Assembly: GCA_041481445.1 (NCBI GenBank)
Contig: JBGPBV010000071.1
Location: 1 to 30,634, forward strand
Direction: 5' to 3'
Source of the DNA: AA29 sp041481445
GTDB taxonomy: Bacteria; Acidobacteriota; Vicinamibacteria; Fen-336
DNA: 30,634 bases
The position numbers and the translations under genes are program-made. This document shows, piece by piece, positions 1-6,787 of the stretch; position 1 is the stretch's first letter, and every line of letters begins with the position of its first letter. Below the pieces are notes generated by a model, which made no database searches, was not told where the DNA came from, and saw nothing but the letters and a program-made list of their open reading frames with translations.

Positions 1-1245
1 CTCAGCACCTATTACAAAGACCCGCTCCCCTTCGTGAAGGGCGAGGGCAGTTGGCTCACCGACGCCAGCGGCAAGCGGTACCTCGATTTCTTCGGGGGCA
101 TCGTGACGGTGTCGCTCGGACACTGCCACCCGAGGGTGGTGGCGGCCATCGAGAAGCAGATCCACACCCTTCAGCACGTCTCGACCGTCTTCCCCACCAT
201 CCCCATCGTCGAGCTCGCGGAGACGCTCGAGAAGCTCTTCCCGGGCGAGCGTCCGGCCAAGATGTTCTTCACCAACAGCGGCACCGAGGCCATCGAGACC
301 GCGATCCTCACCGCGCGCCTGCACACCGAGCGCACGGAGGTGATCGCGCTGCGCCACGGCTACCACGGGCGCACCATGCTCTCGATGTCGCTCACCGCGC
401 ACGCGGGCTGGCGGCTGGGAGGCGTCCACGACCCCGCCATCCGCCACGCCATGGCCCCCTACTGCTATCGCTGCCCGCTCGGCATGAAGCCGGAGAGCTG
501 CGGCACCGCCTGCGCGCAGGACGTGGAGGACGTGATCAAGACGACCACGAACGGACGGCCGGCCGCCTTCATCGCGGAGCCGATCATGGGCGTGGGCGGG
601 TTCATCACGCCGCCCAAGGAGTACCCGAAGATCGTGGCCGACATCCTGAAGCGCCACGAGACGCTCTACATCGCGGACGAGGTGCAGACGGGATGGGGCC
701 GCACCGGCGGCAAGTGGTTCGGCATCGAGCAGTACGGGGTGAAGCCCGACATCATCGTGGGGGCCAAGAGCCTGGGCAACGGGCATCCCGTCGGCCTCAC
801 CATGGCCCGTCAGGCGGTGGCCGACTCCTGGAAGGGCTCCACCATCGCGACCTTCGGCGGCAACCCCGTCACCATGGCCGCGGCCAAGGCCGTCGTGGAC
901 ACGATCACGGAAGAGCGGCTCATGGACAACGCGACGGAGGTGGGCGGCCACTTCCGGGCGCGGCTGGACAAGCTCCAGGAGAAGCATCGCCTGATCGGCG
1001 AGGTCCGCGGCATGGGGCTCATGCAGGGCATCGAGCTGGTGAAGGACCGCCAGAGCAAGGAGCCGGCGCCCGAGGAGACGGCGGCGGTGATGGAGGCGGC
1101 CAAGGACAAGGGGCTCATCATCGGCAAGGGCGGCCTCCTCGGGAACGTGCTGCGCATCACGCCCGCCCTCAACATCACCAAGGACCACGCGGACAAGGCC
1201 GCCGACATCATCGACCAGGCCTTCGCGGAGGCGGGGAAGGCCTGA
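1..1245 (+). CDS. AGXT2-like class III (PLP) aminotransferase, 5' end outside window
   Basis: This is a fold-type I, class III aminotransferase; the frame is open from base 1, so the true start lies upstream. Counting codons from base 1, DEVQTGWGRTG contains the pyridine-nitrogen Asp (codon 226) and GAKSLGNGHPVG contains the PLP Schiff-base Lys (codon 256). The early segment LDFFGGIVTVSLGHCHP is very close to mammalian AGXT2 (alanine-glyoxylate / 3-aminoisobutyrate-pyruvate aminotransferase), and the C-terminal GLLGNVLRITPALNITK also fits that group. A likely role is transamination of beta-alanine or 3-aminoisobutyrate, the end products of reductive pyrimidine breakdown; this fits the preA- and hydA-like genes 6-10 kb downstream. 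GABA or another omega-amino acid remains possible. The stop overlaps the next gene's start (TGATG), so the two are probably cotranscribed. Confidence 0.9.
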   Translation, partial: LSTYYKDPLPFVKGEGSWLTDASGKRYLDFFGGIVTVSLGHCHPRVVAAIEKQIHTLQHVSTVFPTIPIVELAETLEKLFPGERPAKMFFTNSGTEAIETAILTARLHTERTEVIALRHGYHGRTMLSMSLTAHAGWRLGGVHDPAIRHAMAPYCYRCPLGMKPESCGTACAQDVEDVIKTTTNGRPAAFIAEPIMGVGGFITPPKEYPKIVADILKRHETLYIADEVQTGWGRTGGKWFGIEQYGVKPDIIVGAKSLGNGHPVGLTMARQAVADSWKGSTIATFGGNPVTMAAAKAVVDTITEERLMDNATEVGGHFRARLDKLQEKHRLIGEVRGMGLMQGIELVKDRQSKEPAPEETAAVMEAAKDKGLIIGKGGLLGNVLRITPALNITKDHADKAADIIDQAFAEAGKA

Positions 1246-1907
1246 TGAGCATGTTCCGGGGATCGGGACCTCTGACTCGCCGCCTCCGGTCGTACCTGCG
1301 ACGGCGGACGAAGGCCCGCCCGGAGCGCCGCCCCGAGCTGGACTGCAAGAGCTTCCCGGGCCTGTTCCGGAAGCGGGCGGTGGTCTTCACCGACACCGCC
1401 GACTTCACCCTGCGCACCGCGCGCGACGGGATCCTCCATTTCCTGATGGTCTTCGACGCCGTCACCGTGCTCGCGCGGAAGATCGTCGCCAAGACGGGTG
1501 GCGAGGTGGTGAAGGTCGAGGGCGACAGCCTGCTCCTGCGCTACGACGACGTCGCCGACGCCTGCCGCGGGGTGCTGGAGATGGACGCCGCCCTCGAGGC
1601 CCACAACGCGAGCCGGCCCGAGAACGAGCGGGTCCACTTCAGCTACGGCATCGGCTACGGCGACATCCTCGACACCGACGAGGACATGTTCGGCCTCGAG
1701 GTGAACCTGGCCTCCAAGCTCGGCGAGGACCTGGCCGAGCCGGGGGAGGCCCTCTTGACCCCGTCCGCCGGCGCTGCCCTCCCGCCCGCGATCCTCAAGC
1801 GCGTGGTCCCTCACCGCATCGTCACCTTCGGACGGCAGGCGATCCCCGTCCAGCGCCTGAAGCTCCGGGGCCGCGTCCCCCGGGGGACGGTGCGGCGCAA
1901 CCCGTGA
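1245..1907 (+). CDS. Class III adenylate/guanylate cyclase-domain protein
   Basis: This is a 220-residue single-domain nucleotide cyclase. The ATG overlaps the aminotransferase stop by one base. A short basic N-terminus (many Arg in residues 12-30) precedes the catalytic domain at about 43-190. Metal-binding Asp50 (VVFTDTADF) and Asp94 (KVEGDSLLL) are present. Lys90 and Asp147 (EDMFG) occupy the adenine-specifying positions, so ATP is the predicted substrate. Asn154 is kept in GLEVNLASKL, but the transition-state Arg that follows it in canonical enzymes is Lys158. No sensor or membrane domain is visible. Class III cyclases work as dimers and make cAMP or cGMP. The Arg-to-Lys change leaves activity uncertain. 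The stop overlaps the next start (GTGA). Confidence 0.85.
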   Translation: MSMFRGSGPLTRRLRSYLRRRTKARPERRPELDCKSFPGLFRKRAVVFTDTADFTLRTARDGILHFLMVFDAVTVLARKIVAKTGGEVVKVEGDSLLLRYDDVADACRGVLEMDAALEAHNASRPENERVHFSYGIGYGDILDTDEDMFGLEVNLASKLGEDLAEPGEALLTPSAGAALPPAILKRVVPHRIVTFGRQAIPVQRLKLRGRVPRGTVRRNP

Positions 1908-2395
1908 GCGACCTGATCGGGACGCCTTCCGGCATCCCGGGCATCGTCGTACGCACCGTGGCCGTCTACGTCTTCATCCTCGTCGGCTTCCGCCTCTCCG
2001 GGAAGAGGGAGGTCGGCCAGCTCGCGCCCTACGACTTCGCGCTCATTCTCCTCATCGCCAACGCCGTGCAGAACGCGATGGTCGGTCCGGACACCTCGCT
2101 CGTGGGAGGGATGGTGGCGGCGGGCGTCCTCTTCGCCCTCAACTACGTCCTCGGATTCATCGCGGCGCGACACCGGAAGGTGGAGAAGCTGCTCCGAGGA
2201 CGGGCGCACATCCTCGTCCTGCGCGGACACGTCTACGAAGCCGCGCTCCAGGACGAGCACGTCACCCACGAGGACCTCCTCCAGGCGCTCCGTGCCCACG
2301 GCTGTTGCACGATCGCAGACTGCCGCCTGGCCGTCCTCGAGGTGGACGGATCGATCTCCGTCGTGGCGGACGCGCCCGCCGCGCGCACGGCATGA
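1904..2395 (+). CDS. DUF421 (YetF-like) membrane protein
   Basis: This 163-residue protein starts at a GTG that overlaps the cyclase stop by four bases. It has three hydrophobic segments near residues 14-30, 43-60 and 68-85, then a cytoplasmic-type domain with HVYEAALQDEHVTHEDLLQALR and a C-terminal AVLEVDGSISVV strand. This order (three membrane spans, then a small alpha/beta domain ending in 'lE.dG.isv') is the DUF421/YetF family, known from Bacillus as membrane proteins without a clear biochemical role. The length is near the short end of the family. Tight coupling to the cyclase and the aminotransferase suggests one transcript. I cannot assign a reaction. Confidence 0.82.
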   Translation: MSDLIGTPSGIPGIVVRTVAVYVFILVGFRLSGKREVGQLAPYDFALILLIANAVQNAMVGPDTSLVGGMVAAGVLFALNYVLGFIAARHRKVEKLLRGRAHILVLRGHVYEAALQDEHVTHEDLLQALRAHGCCTIADCRLAVLEVDGSISVVADAPAARTA

Positions 2396-2408
2396 TGCAG
2401 AGGCGGGC

Positions 2409-2936
2409 TTGGAGCTGAAACCCGCCGACGCGGTGGCCGTGCTGGAGCGCACCCCGCGCGCGCTGGAGGCGATGCTGGGCGGGCTGCCCGAGGCCTGGCT
2501 CCTCGCAAACGAAGGACCGGACACGTTCAGCCCGCGTGATGTGATCGGGCACCTCATCCACGGCGAGGAGACGGACTGGGTGCCGCGCATGAAGATCATC
2601 CTCGAGCACGGGGAGGCCGTGCCCTTCACGCCCTTCGACCGCTTCGCCTTCCGGACCGATTCGGTGGGCAAGTCCACGCCCGCGCTCCTCGCACGCTTCA
2701 CGGAGCTGCGCCAGGCCAACCTGCGAGAGGTCGGCAAGGTCGCGCTCGACGCCGCCGCGCTCGCACGCACCGGAACGCATCCCGCCCTCGGCCGCGTGAC
2801 CCTGGGCCAGCTTCTGGCCACCTGGGTCGTCCACGACCTCGGGCACCTCAAGCAGGTGGCCCGGGCCATGGCGCGCCAGTATCGCGAGGCGGTCGGGCCG
2901 TGGCGGGAGTACCTGACGATCCTCGATCGTCCGTAG
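2409..2936 (+). CDS. DinB-superfamily protein
   Basis: This is a 175-residue DinB/YfiT-type four-helix protein. I choose the TTG start at 2409 because AGAGG (2399-2403) lies five bases upstream and homology begins at once (LKPADAVAVLERTPRALEAM). The frame is open further upstream, but that part lies inside the DUF421 gene. The metal-binding His positions typical of the family are seen in DVIGHLIHGEETDW and in HDLGHLKQ near the C-terminus. Family members are metal-dependent and often thiol-linked transferases or hydrolases; the substrate cannot be read from sequence. It follows the DUF421 gene by 13 bases. Confidence 0.8.
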   Translation: MELKPADAVAVLERTPRALEAMLGGLPEAWLLANEGPDTFSPRDVIGHLIHGEETDWVPRMKIILEHGEAVPFTPFDRFAFRTDSVGKSTPALLARFTELRQANLREVGKVALDAAALARTGTHPALGRVTLGQLLATWVVHDLGHLKQVARAMARQYREAVGPWREYLTILDRP

Positions 2937-2959
2937 TCGGGCCGGCTGCCCGCGACTCG

Positions 2960-2977
2960 ACTTGTTCCGGAACAAGT
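2960..2977. promoter_or_regulatory. 18-bp perfect palindrome, candidate operator
   Basis: The sequence acttgttccggaacaagt is a perfect two-fold palindrome. It lies 23 bases after the DinB stop and about 40 bases before the first good ATG of the cupin gene. It has no spacer and no following T-tract, so a dimeric repressor site is more natural than an intrinsic terminator. I see no local regulator gene that would obviously bind it. It overlaps the GTG at 2976, which argues against that codon as the cupin start. Confidence 0.5.
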
Positions 2978-3017
2978 GCGCCGCGTTCTCCAGGGCCGAC
3001 GCCACCGGCAGGGGGCC

Positions 3018-3548
3018 ATGTACTCGGAGTTCTTCAAGACCGCCGATAGTGGTAGCTTCAAGATGGGGCTGAGAATCATGAAGGGCAAATTGAAGCGCAC
3101 CGGCCGGCGTCCCCCCATCGTCGTCAAGAAGCTCGATCGTCCCGACGAGAAGAGGACCTTCGAGAAGGGCCTGTTCCAGACGGTGAAGGTCGGCGGGATC
3201 GAGGTGGGCCGCGCGGCCTACTTGCCCGGCTGGCGATGGTCCACGCACGTGGGTCCGCTGGCGGGCACGCCGAGCTGCCAGGTCGAGCACGTCGGCGTCG
3301 TGCTCGCCGGTCGGGTCGCCGTGAAGATGGACGACGGCGAGGAGATCGTGCTGGGGCCGGGCGAAGTCTTCTACGTCCCGCCCGGGCACGACAGCTGGGT
3401 CGTGGGAGACGAGCCCTACGTGTCCATCCACATGCACGGGGCGACGTCGTACGCGGCGCCCGCGCCCGTGAGGAGGACGAAGCCGCGCCGTCCACCCAAG
3501 CGCGGCGCCCGCCGCGCCCCGGCCCGCAAGCGCACCCGCGCGCGCTGA
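3018..3548 (+). CDS. Cupin-domain protein with Lys/Arg-rich C-terminal tail
   Basis: This is a single cupin barrel of about 176 residues. Its core runs from VVKKLDRPDEKRTF through PGWRWSTHVGPLAGTPSCQ, the first metal motif (VEHVGVVLAGRVAVKMDDG) and the second (GEVFYVPPGHDSWVVGDEP), ending near HMHGATSYAAP. The last ~28 residues are almost entirely Arg, Lys, Pro and Ala, like a histone H1 or nucleoid-protein tail. The start is uncertain: ATG 3018 follows a G-rich stretch at close spacing, while ATG 3063 and 3078 are also possible and lie nearer the conserved core. Cupins of this type are commonly metal-binding enzymes or stress-linked small proteins; the function here is unknown. Confidence 0.8.
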   Translation: MYSEFFKTADSGSFKMGLRIMKGKLKRTGRRPPIVVKKLDRPDEKRTFEKGLFQTVKVGGIEVGRAAYLPGWRWSTHVGPLAGTPSCQVEHVGVVLAGRVAVKMDDGEEIVLGPGEVFYVPPGHDSWVVGDEPYVSIHMHGATSYAAPAPVRRTKPRRPPKRGARRAPARKRTRAR

Positions 3549-3645
3549 CCCCGGCTTGTGACGCCTTGCGTTCTGTCCTGTCGGCCCGAACGCCCGGGTC
3601 CCTCACGCCGTACATTCCGGATGACGACGGCAGAGGGAGGGAGCG

Positions 3646-3930
3646 ATGGAGCCAGTTCCGCCGCACCGGGATACGGACGCGTGGGTCTTCCAGTCGTGGG
3701 CCTCGTTCGTCCTGTCCTTCGGGACCACGATGATCGGCATCGTCTGGCTGCCCGTGGACCACTGGACGCGGGCCTTCCTGGGCATGGGCGTGCTCTTCAC
3801 GGTCAACGCCTGCTTCGGCCTGGCCAAGACCGTGCGCGACGGCCACGAGGCGGCCAAGCTGATCAACCGGCTCAGCGGCGCGAAGGCGGAGAAGCTGCTC
3901 CAGGAGTTCGAGGGCCGGTCGCTCGGGTGA
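3646..3930 (+). CDS. YiaAB two-helix membrane protein
   Basis: This is a 94-residue inner-membrane protein with a strong ribosome binding site (GAGGGAGGGAG before the ATG). Two hydrophobic helices at about residues 16-35 (SFVLSFGTTMIGIVWLP) and 43-62 (FLGMGVLFTVNACFGLAKTV) are joined by a short DHWTRA turn, followed by a polar helix. This is the pattern of the YiaA/YiaB two-helix domain. Its biochemical role is not known in the family. A -10-like TACATT lies at 3611-3616 without a convincing -35, so the gene may have its own weak promoter. Confidence 0.8.
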   Translation: MEPVPPHRDTDAWVFQSWASFVLSFGTTMIGIVWLPVDHWTRAFLGMGVLFTVNACFGLAKTVRDGHEAAKLINRLSGAKAEKLLQEFEGRSLG

Positions 3931-3959
3931 CTTGACGCACGGCGGACAATACGACCGGC

Positions 3960-4436
3960 ATGAGCGTGGCCAGCGACCTGGCGGGGACGATCGAGGCCGA
4001 GCTGCCACGCCTGGCCGCCATCGGCGAAGAGAGCGCGGGCGAGCCGATCTCGGCCGGCAAGTGGTCGCGCAAGCAGGTCCTCGGGCACCTGATCGACTCC
4101 GCGACCAACAACCTCCAGCGATTCGTGCGGGCCCAGCTCGGTCCCGCCCTCACCTTCCCCGGCTACGAGCAGGAGGCCTGGGTCGCCACCCAGGGCTATC
4201 AGCAGAGGCCGTGGGCCGACCTCATCGGGCTCTGGTCGGCGTTGAACCGCCACCTGGTCCACGTCGTCGAGCGCATCGATCCTTCGTCGCTGGACACGCC
4301 GTGCACGATCGGGACCGGGAGCGCGGTGACCCTGCGCTTCGTGGCGGAGGACTACGTGCGCCACCTCCGCCACCACCTCGAGCAGATCCTCCGCCCCGCG
4401 GAGGCCGCCGGCAAGGCGCATCCTCCGTATGCCTGA
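3960..4436 (+). CDS. DinB-family protein (second copy type)
   Basis: This is a 158-residue DinB_2-type four-helix protein, distinct in sequence from the DinB gene at 2409. Family features are SAGKWSRKQVLGHLIDSATNN (first His), a middle block with WVATQGYQQRPWADLI, and the C-terminal VRHLRHHLEQIL with further metal-binding His. No Shine-Dalgarno sequence precedes the ATG, and a -10-like GACAAT ends only nine bases upstream, so a near-leaderless transcript is possible. The substrate is unknown. Such proteins are usually metal-dependent, acting on small thiols or toxic electrophiles. Confidence 0.83.
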   Translation: MSVASDLAGTIEAELPRLAAIGEESAGEPISAGKWSRKQVLGHLIDSATNNLQRFVRAQLGPALTFPGYEQEAWVATQGYQQRPWADLIGLWSALNRHLVHVVERIDPSSLDTPCTIGTGSAVTLRFVAEDYVRHLRHHLEQILRPAEAAGKAHPPYA

Positions 4437-4439
4437 CCC

Positions 4440-4457
4440 GCGCGCCCACGGGCGCGC
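4440..4457 (+). terminator. GC-rich perfect inverted repeat after DinB gene
   Basis: Eight-base arms gcgcgccc and gggcgcgc separated by ac begin four bases after the DinB stop and are followed by tcctct. This could be a weak intrinsic terminator. It also sits just upstream of the -10 of the next gene, so it could instead be a protein-binding site. The T content after it is low, hence low confidence. Confidence 0.35.
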
Positions 4458-4462
4458 TCCTC

Positions 4463-4468
4463 TACAAT
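4463..4468 (+). promoter_or_regulatory. -10-like TACAAT for the lipoprotein gene
   Basis: TACAAT lies 16 bases before the preferred ATG (4485), with GAGGGAG (4474-4480) between them as ribosome binding site. No convincing -35 is seen. The ATG at 4467 overlaps this element, which is why I do not use it as the start. Confidence 0.4.
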
Positions 4469-4484
4469 GCCGCGAGGGAGAGTG

Positions 4485-4859
4485 ATGAGGCGGAGGGTAG
4501 CGGTGGCGGGCGCGTTGGCCCTGGCCGCCGCCTGCTCGAGCACCAGTGACCCGGCGCGCGGGCGCTGGGGAGGTCACAACGCGGAGCTGGTCGTGACCTC
4601 GGGCGGCGCGAGCGCGCGCTTCAAGTGCGGGGCCACGGGCACGATCGGCCAGCCGCTCCATGTCGACGGCAGCGGGGGGTTCGACGTCCCCGGCAGCTTC
4701 GTCACCCCGGTGCTCACGTCCGGCGTGCAGCCGGGGCGCTACGTGGGGTCGGTCGGGGGCTCGGCCATGACGTTGGCCGTCTCCGTGTCCGGCCAGCCCG
4801 CCGGCACCTTCCAGCTCCGCCTGGGGACGGAGCCGACGTTCGACGTCTGCAACTTCTGA
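4485..4859 (+). CDS. Small predicted lipoprotein
   Basis: This 124-residue protein begins at ATG 4485, four bases after GAGGGAG. The N-terminus MRRRVAVAGALALAAACSS is a charged, hydrophobic signal ending at Cys17, a plausible lipobox (A-A-A-C, with Leu one position further out than is usual). The mature part is small, beta-rich and Gly/Ser/Val-rich (NAELVVTSGGASARFKCG, GRYVGSVGGSAMTLAVSVSG), with two further Cys that could form a disulfide. No recognised domain. It is probably an outer-membrane or periplasmic lipoprotein of unknown role. Confidence 0.7.
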   Translation: MRRRVAVAGALALAAACSSTSDPARGRWGGHNAELVVTSGGASARFKCGATGTIGQPLHVDGSGGFDVPGSFVTPVLTSGVQPGRYVGSVGGSAMTLAVSVSGQPAGTFQLRLGTEPTFDVCNF

Positions 4860-4925
4860 GGGTCATGTCGCAGGCAACGCTGTCCGACCGCCTCCGGTGC
4901 GCCGTTCCATCCATGGGGGACGGAC

Positions 4926-5264
4926 GTGCGTGGACGCCTGACCTACGACGAGGGCGGCCGGGTCTCGCTGCAGATCGCCCGGGGCAGCCGCGCGCGCTTC
5001 GCCTCGGACGACCTGGAGTCGGGCACCGCGGACGAGGTGCAGCGCGCCTTCGACGGCTACCACGCCTGGTTCGGTCGCTTCACGGTCGAGCCGGGGGAGG
5101 AGATCGTCGTCCATCGTATCGAGGCCAGCCTGTTCCCGAACTGGGAGGGAGGCGAGCAGACGCGGTTCGTCCGCTTCGACGGCGAGGAGCTCGCCCTGCG
5201 CTCGCGCCCGCTGCCCTACGGAGGCGAGGCCGTCGAGTTCGTGACGCGGTGGGTGCGGAGATGA
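4926..5264 (+). CDS. Lipocalin-like domain protein, apparently N-terminally truncated
   Basis: This is a 112-residue protein from GTG 4926 with the hallmark pattern of the bacterial lipocalin-like family: GRLTYDEGGRVSLQI, GYHAWFGRFTVEPGEE, VHRIEASLFPNWEGGEQTR and a terminal FVTRWVRR. The family normally has about 20-30 more residues before this, with a 'GtW.Lvs' strand and a 'yPfG.d' approach. In the same frame, upstream of the GTG, the codons read FHPWGTDVRGRLTY, which matches that approach. However, no usable start exists between it and the preceding stop (4857-4859). The gene is therefore either 5'-degraded or hit by an indel upstream. A G-rich stretch at 4915-4920 could serve as a ribosome binding site for the short form. 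Function is unknown. Confidence 0.65.
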   Translation: MRGRLTYDEGGRVSLQIARGSRARFASDDLESGTADEVQRAFDGYHAWFGRFTVEPGEEIVVHRIEASLFPNWEGGEQTRFVRFDGEELALRSRPLPYGGEAVEFVTRWVRR

Positions 5265-5285
5265 CCGCCGCCCGGAGGTGAGGCC

Positions 5286-5723
5286 ATGCCCCAAGGTGTC
5301 CTCCATCGTTTCATCGCCGCCGCCACCGGCCTCTACCTGCTGGCGGGCGCGGGCGCGACGTACCGCGCCCTGAGCCAGCCGCGTCTGGCCGTCGAGGCCT
5401 CGCCGCCCTGCCACGGCACCGTCTCGCTGACGGTGACCGTCGACACCTCCGGCCGCGGCGACACCGACATCGCGGTGGACCTCCTCGAGGGCGCGGAGGT
5501 CTGCCGCGTCCGCGACTGGACGGTCGCGCGCCGCCGCTACGCCTTCTGGGACCCGCGGCCGCTGCACCACGTCACCCAGCTCCGGGTCCCGGCCACCCTG
5601 GGCGGGCCCTCCGGCCCCGCGCACGCGCGCCTGCGCGTGAGCGCGCAGACCCAGTCCTGGTGGCTCACCCGCCGCGCGCCCGTGGTCGCGGAGGTCGAGC
5701 TCGGGGGAGGTGGACGGTCGTGA
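5286..5723 (+). CDS. Hypothetical secreted or membrane-anchored protein
   Basis: This 145-residue protein is preceded by GGAGGTGAGGCC. Residues 8-26 are a hydrophobic N-terminal segment (FIAAATGLYLLAGAGATY) that can be an anchor or signal. The rest has beta-strand character (GTVSLTVTVDTSGRGDTDIAVDLL, AHARLRVSAQT) with two Cys (PPCHG and EVCRVRDW) that may pair. I do not recognise a family. It overlaps the next gene by four bases (GTGA), so the pair is probably cotranslated. A periplasmic beta-sandwich partner for the downstream two-helix membrane protein is a guess. Confidence 0.65.
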   Translation: MPQGVLHRFIAAATGLYLLAGAGATYRALSQPRLAVEASPPCHGTVSLTVTVDTSGRGDTDIAVDLLEGAEVCRVRDWTVARRRYAFWDPRPLHHVTQLRVPATLGGPSGPAHARLRVSAQTQSWWLTRRAPVVAEVELGGGGRS

Positions 5724-6022
5724 AGGCGGGGCCGGACCGGCTGGCCGACCGCCGCCGCGCGGAGGCGGAGCGGGCGGGCGACTTCTTCATCTACGTCGTC
5801 GCCCGTCCGTTGATGTTCGTCGCGTGGGCGCTCGTCTTCTGGGGGACGGCCATCGCCCTGGCCAGCGTCTTCGTGCTGGCCACGCGGGGGCCGGGGGCGG
5901 CCCTGGCCGTCCTCGTCCCGCACACGGCGCTCGACCTCCTGAATTCCGGGCTGGCCGTGGTGGCGATGATCGTGTGGCTGGCGGTGGCGGTCGTGGCCTC
6001 CGGTCGTCGCCGCCGGCGCTAG
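5720..6022 (+). CDS. Hypothetical two-span membrane protein
   Basis: This 100-residue protein starts at GTG 5720, overlapping the upstream stop. A basic/acidic N-terminus (RLADRRRAEAERAGDF) precedes two hydrophobic spans at about 28-52 (PLMFVAWALVFWGTAIALASVFVLA) and 73-93 (GLAVVAMIVWLAVAVVA). It ends in a run of five Arg, expected to lie in the cytoplasm. I do not recognise a family. A frame extension upstream to 5660 exists but lies inside the previous gene and is not needed. Confidence 0.6.
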   Translation: MKAGPDRLADRRRAEAERAGDFFIYVVARPLMFVAWALVFWGTAIALASVFVLATRGPGAALAVLVPHTALDLLNSGLAVVAMIVWLAVAVVASGRRRRR

Positions 6023-6050
6023 CCGGTCGCGCCGGCCTCGACAGCGGAGC

Positions 6051-6056
6051 TATACT
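6051..6056 (+). promoter_or_regulatory. -10-like TATACT upstream of the membrane protein/preA operon
   Basis: TATACT stands out in this GC-rich context, 50 bases before ATG 6107. A near-perfect ribosome binding site AAGGAGG (6094-6100) follows, six bases before that ATG. I see no good -35. If real, it would drive the run of genes 6107-10984. Confidence 0.4.
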
Positions 6057-6106
6057 CGCGGCCGTCGTCCTCTCACCCTCGCCGATCGTCCCGAAGGAGG
6101 CGCTCC

Positions 6107-6778
6107 ATGCCCGAATCCTCCCCCCGTGTCAGCGTCCGCGAGCTCGTGCTCGTTCCTGCCATCATCACCCTCGCCGTCACTGCCCTGCGCCTGGTCGGCG
6201 AGCTGCAGAGATGGGACGAGCGCTTCTTCGGACGCACCGGCGGTGGAGGCGGCGCCATCGTCGGCATCTCGTGGCTGCCCTTCTTGTTCGGCGGCTACTT
6301 CGCCTGGAAGCTCGTGCAGGCCGGCCAGGGCCCGGCCAGCCGGGGTCGCGCCGTCGGCATGACCGTCCTCGCCATCGTCATCATGGTGGGCACGATGGTC
6401 CTGGCCGCGGCCGTCCTCAAGGTCCCGCCGCTGGGACAGATCGTCATCGCCTGCCTGGTCAGCCTGCTCGCGGGCTGGGTGGCCACCCTCGGGTGGCCGG
6501 CGCTGGGCAAGGTGCTGCTCGTTTATGCGCTGGCGGCGCGCGTGCCCGTGGCCGCCCTCATGCTGCCCGCGATCCTGGGCAAATGGGGCACCCACTACGA
6601 TGCGCTGCCGCCGAACTTTCCGCCCATGGGACCGGTGGCGACGTGGGGCCTCATCGGCTTGTTCCCGCAGATGACGCTGTGGATCGGGATGACCCTGCTG
6701 AGCGGCTTCATCGTGGGCTCCCTGACCGCGGCGATCGTGGGCGGCAAGGGCCGCCAGGCCGTGGCCAGCGCGGCCTGA
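6107..6778 (+). CDS. Polytopic membrane protein of unknown function
   Basis: This 223-residue protein has about six hydrophobic stretches: near 12-30 (ELVLVPAIITLAVTALRLV), 54-70, 84-108 (GMTVLAIVIMVGTMVLAAAVL), 112-130, 134-155 (KVLLVYALAARVPVAALMLPAIL) and 180-210 (ATWGLIGLFPQMTLWIGMTLL). A Gly/Arg-rich loop lies between the first two, and a conserved-looking WGTHYDALPPNFPPMGP loop precedes the last ones. I recognise no transporter signature. It ends nine bases before the preA-like gene, which has its own GGAGGAGG site, so it is probably cotranscribed with pyrimidine catabolism genes. A link to that pathway is inference only. Confidence 0.65.
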   Translation: MPESSPRVSVRELVLVPAIITLAVTALRLVGELQRWDERFFGRTGGGGGAIVGISWLPFLFGGYFAWKLVQAGQGPASRGRAVGMTVLAIVIMVGTMVLAAAVLKVPPLGQIVIACLVSLLAGWVATLGWPALGKVLLVYALAARVPVAALMLPAILGKWGTHYDALPPNFPPMGPVATWGLIGLFPQMTLWIGMTLLSGFIVGSLTAAIVGGKGRQAVASAA

Positions 6779-6787
6779 GGAGGAGGC

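Noticed and set aside
2976..2978. GTG as start of the cupin gene
   Set aside because: It lies inside the 18-bp palindrome, lacks a ribosome binding site, and gives a basic N-terminus unlike cupins.
4467..4469. ATG as start of the lipoprotein gene
   Set aside because: It overlaps the TACAAT -10 element; the next in-frame ATG has a ribosome binding site and yields a proper lipoprotein signal.
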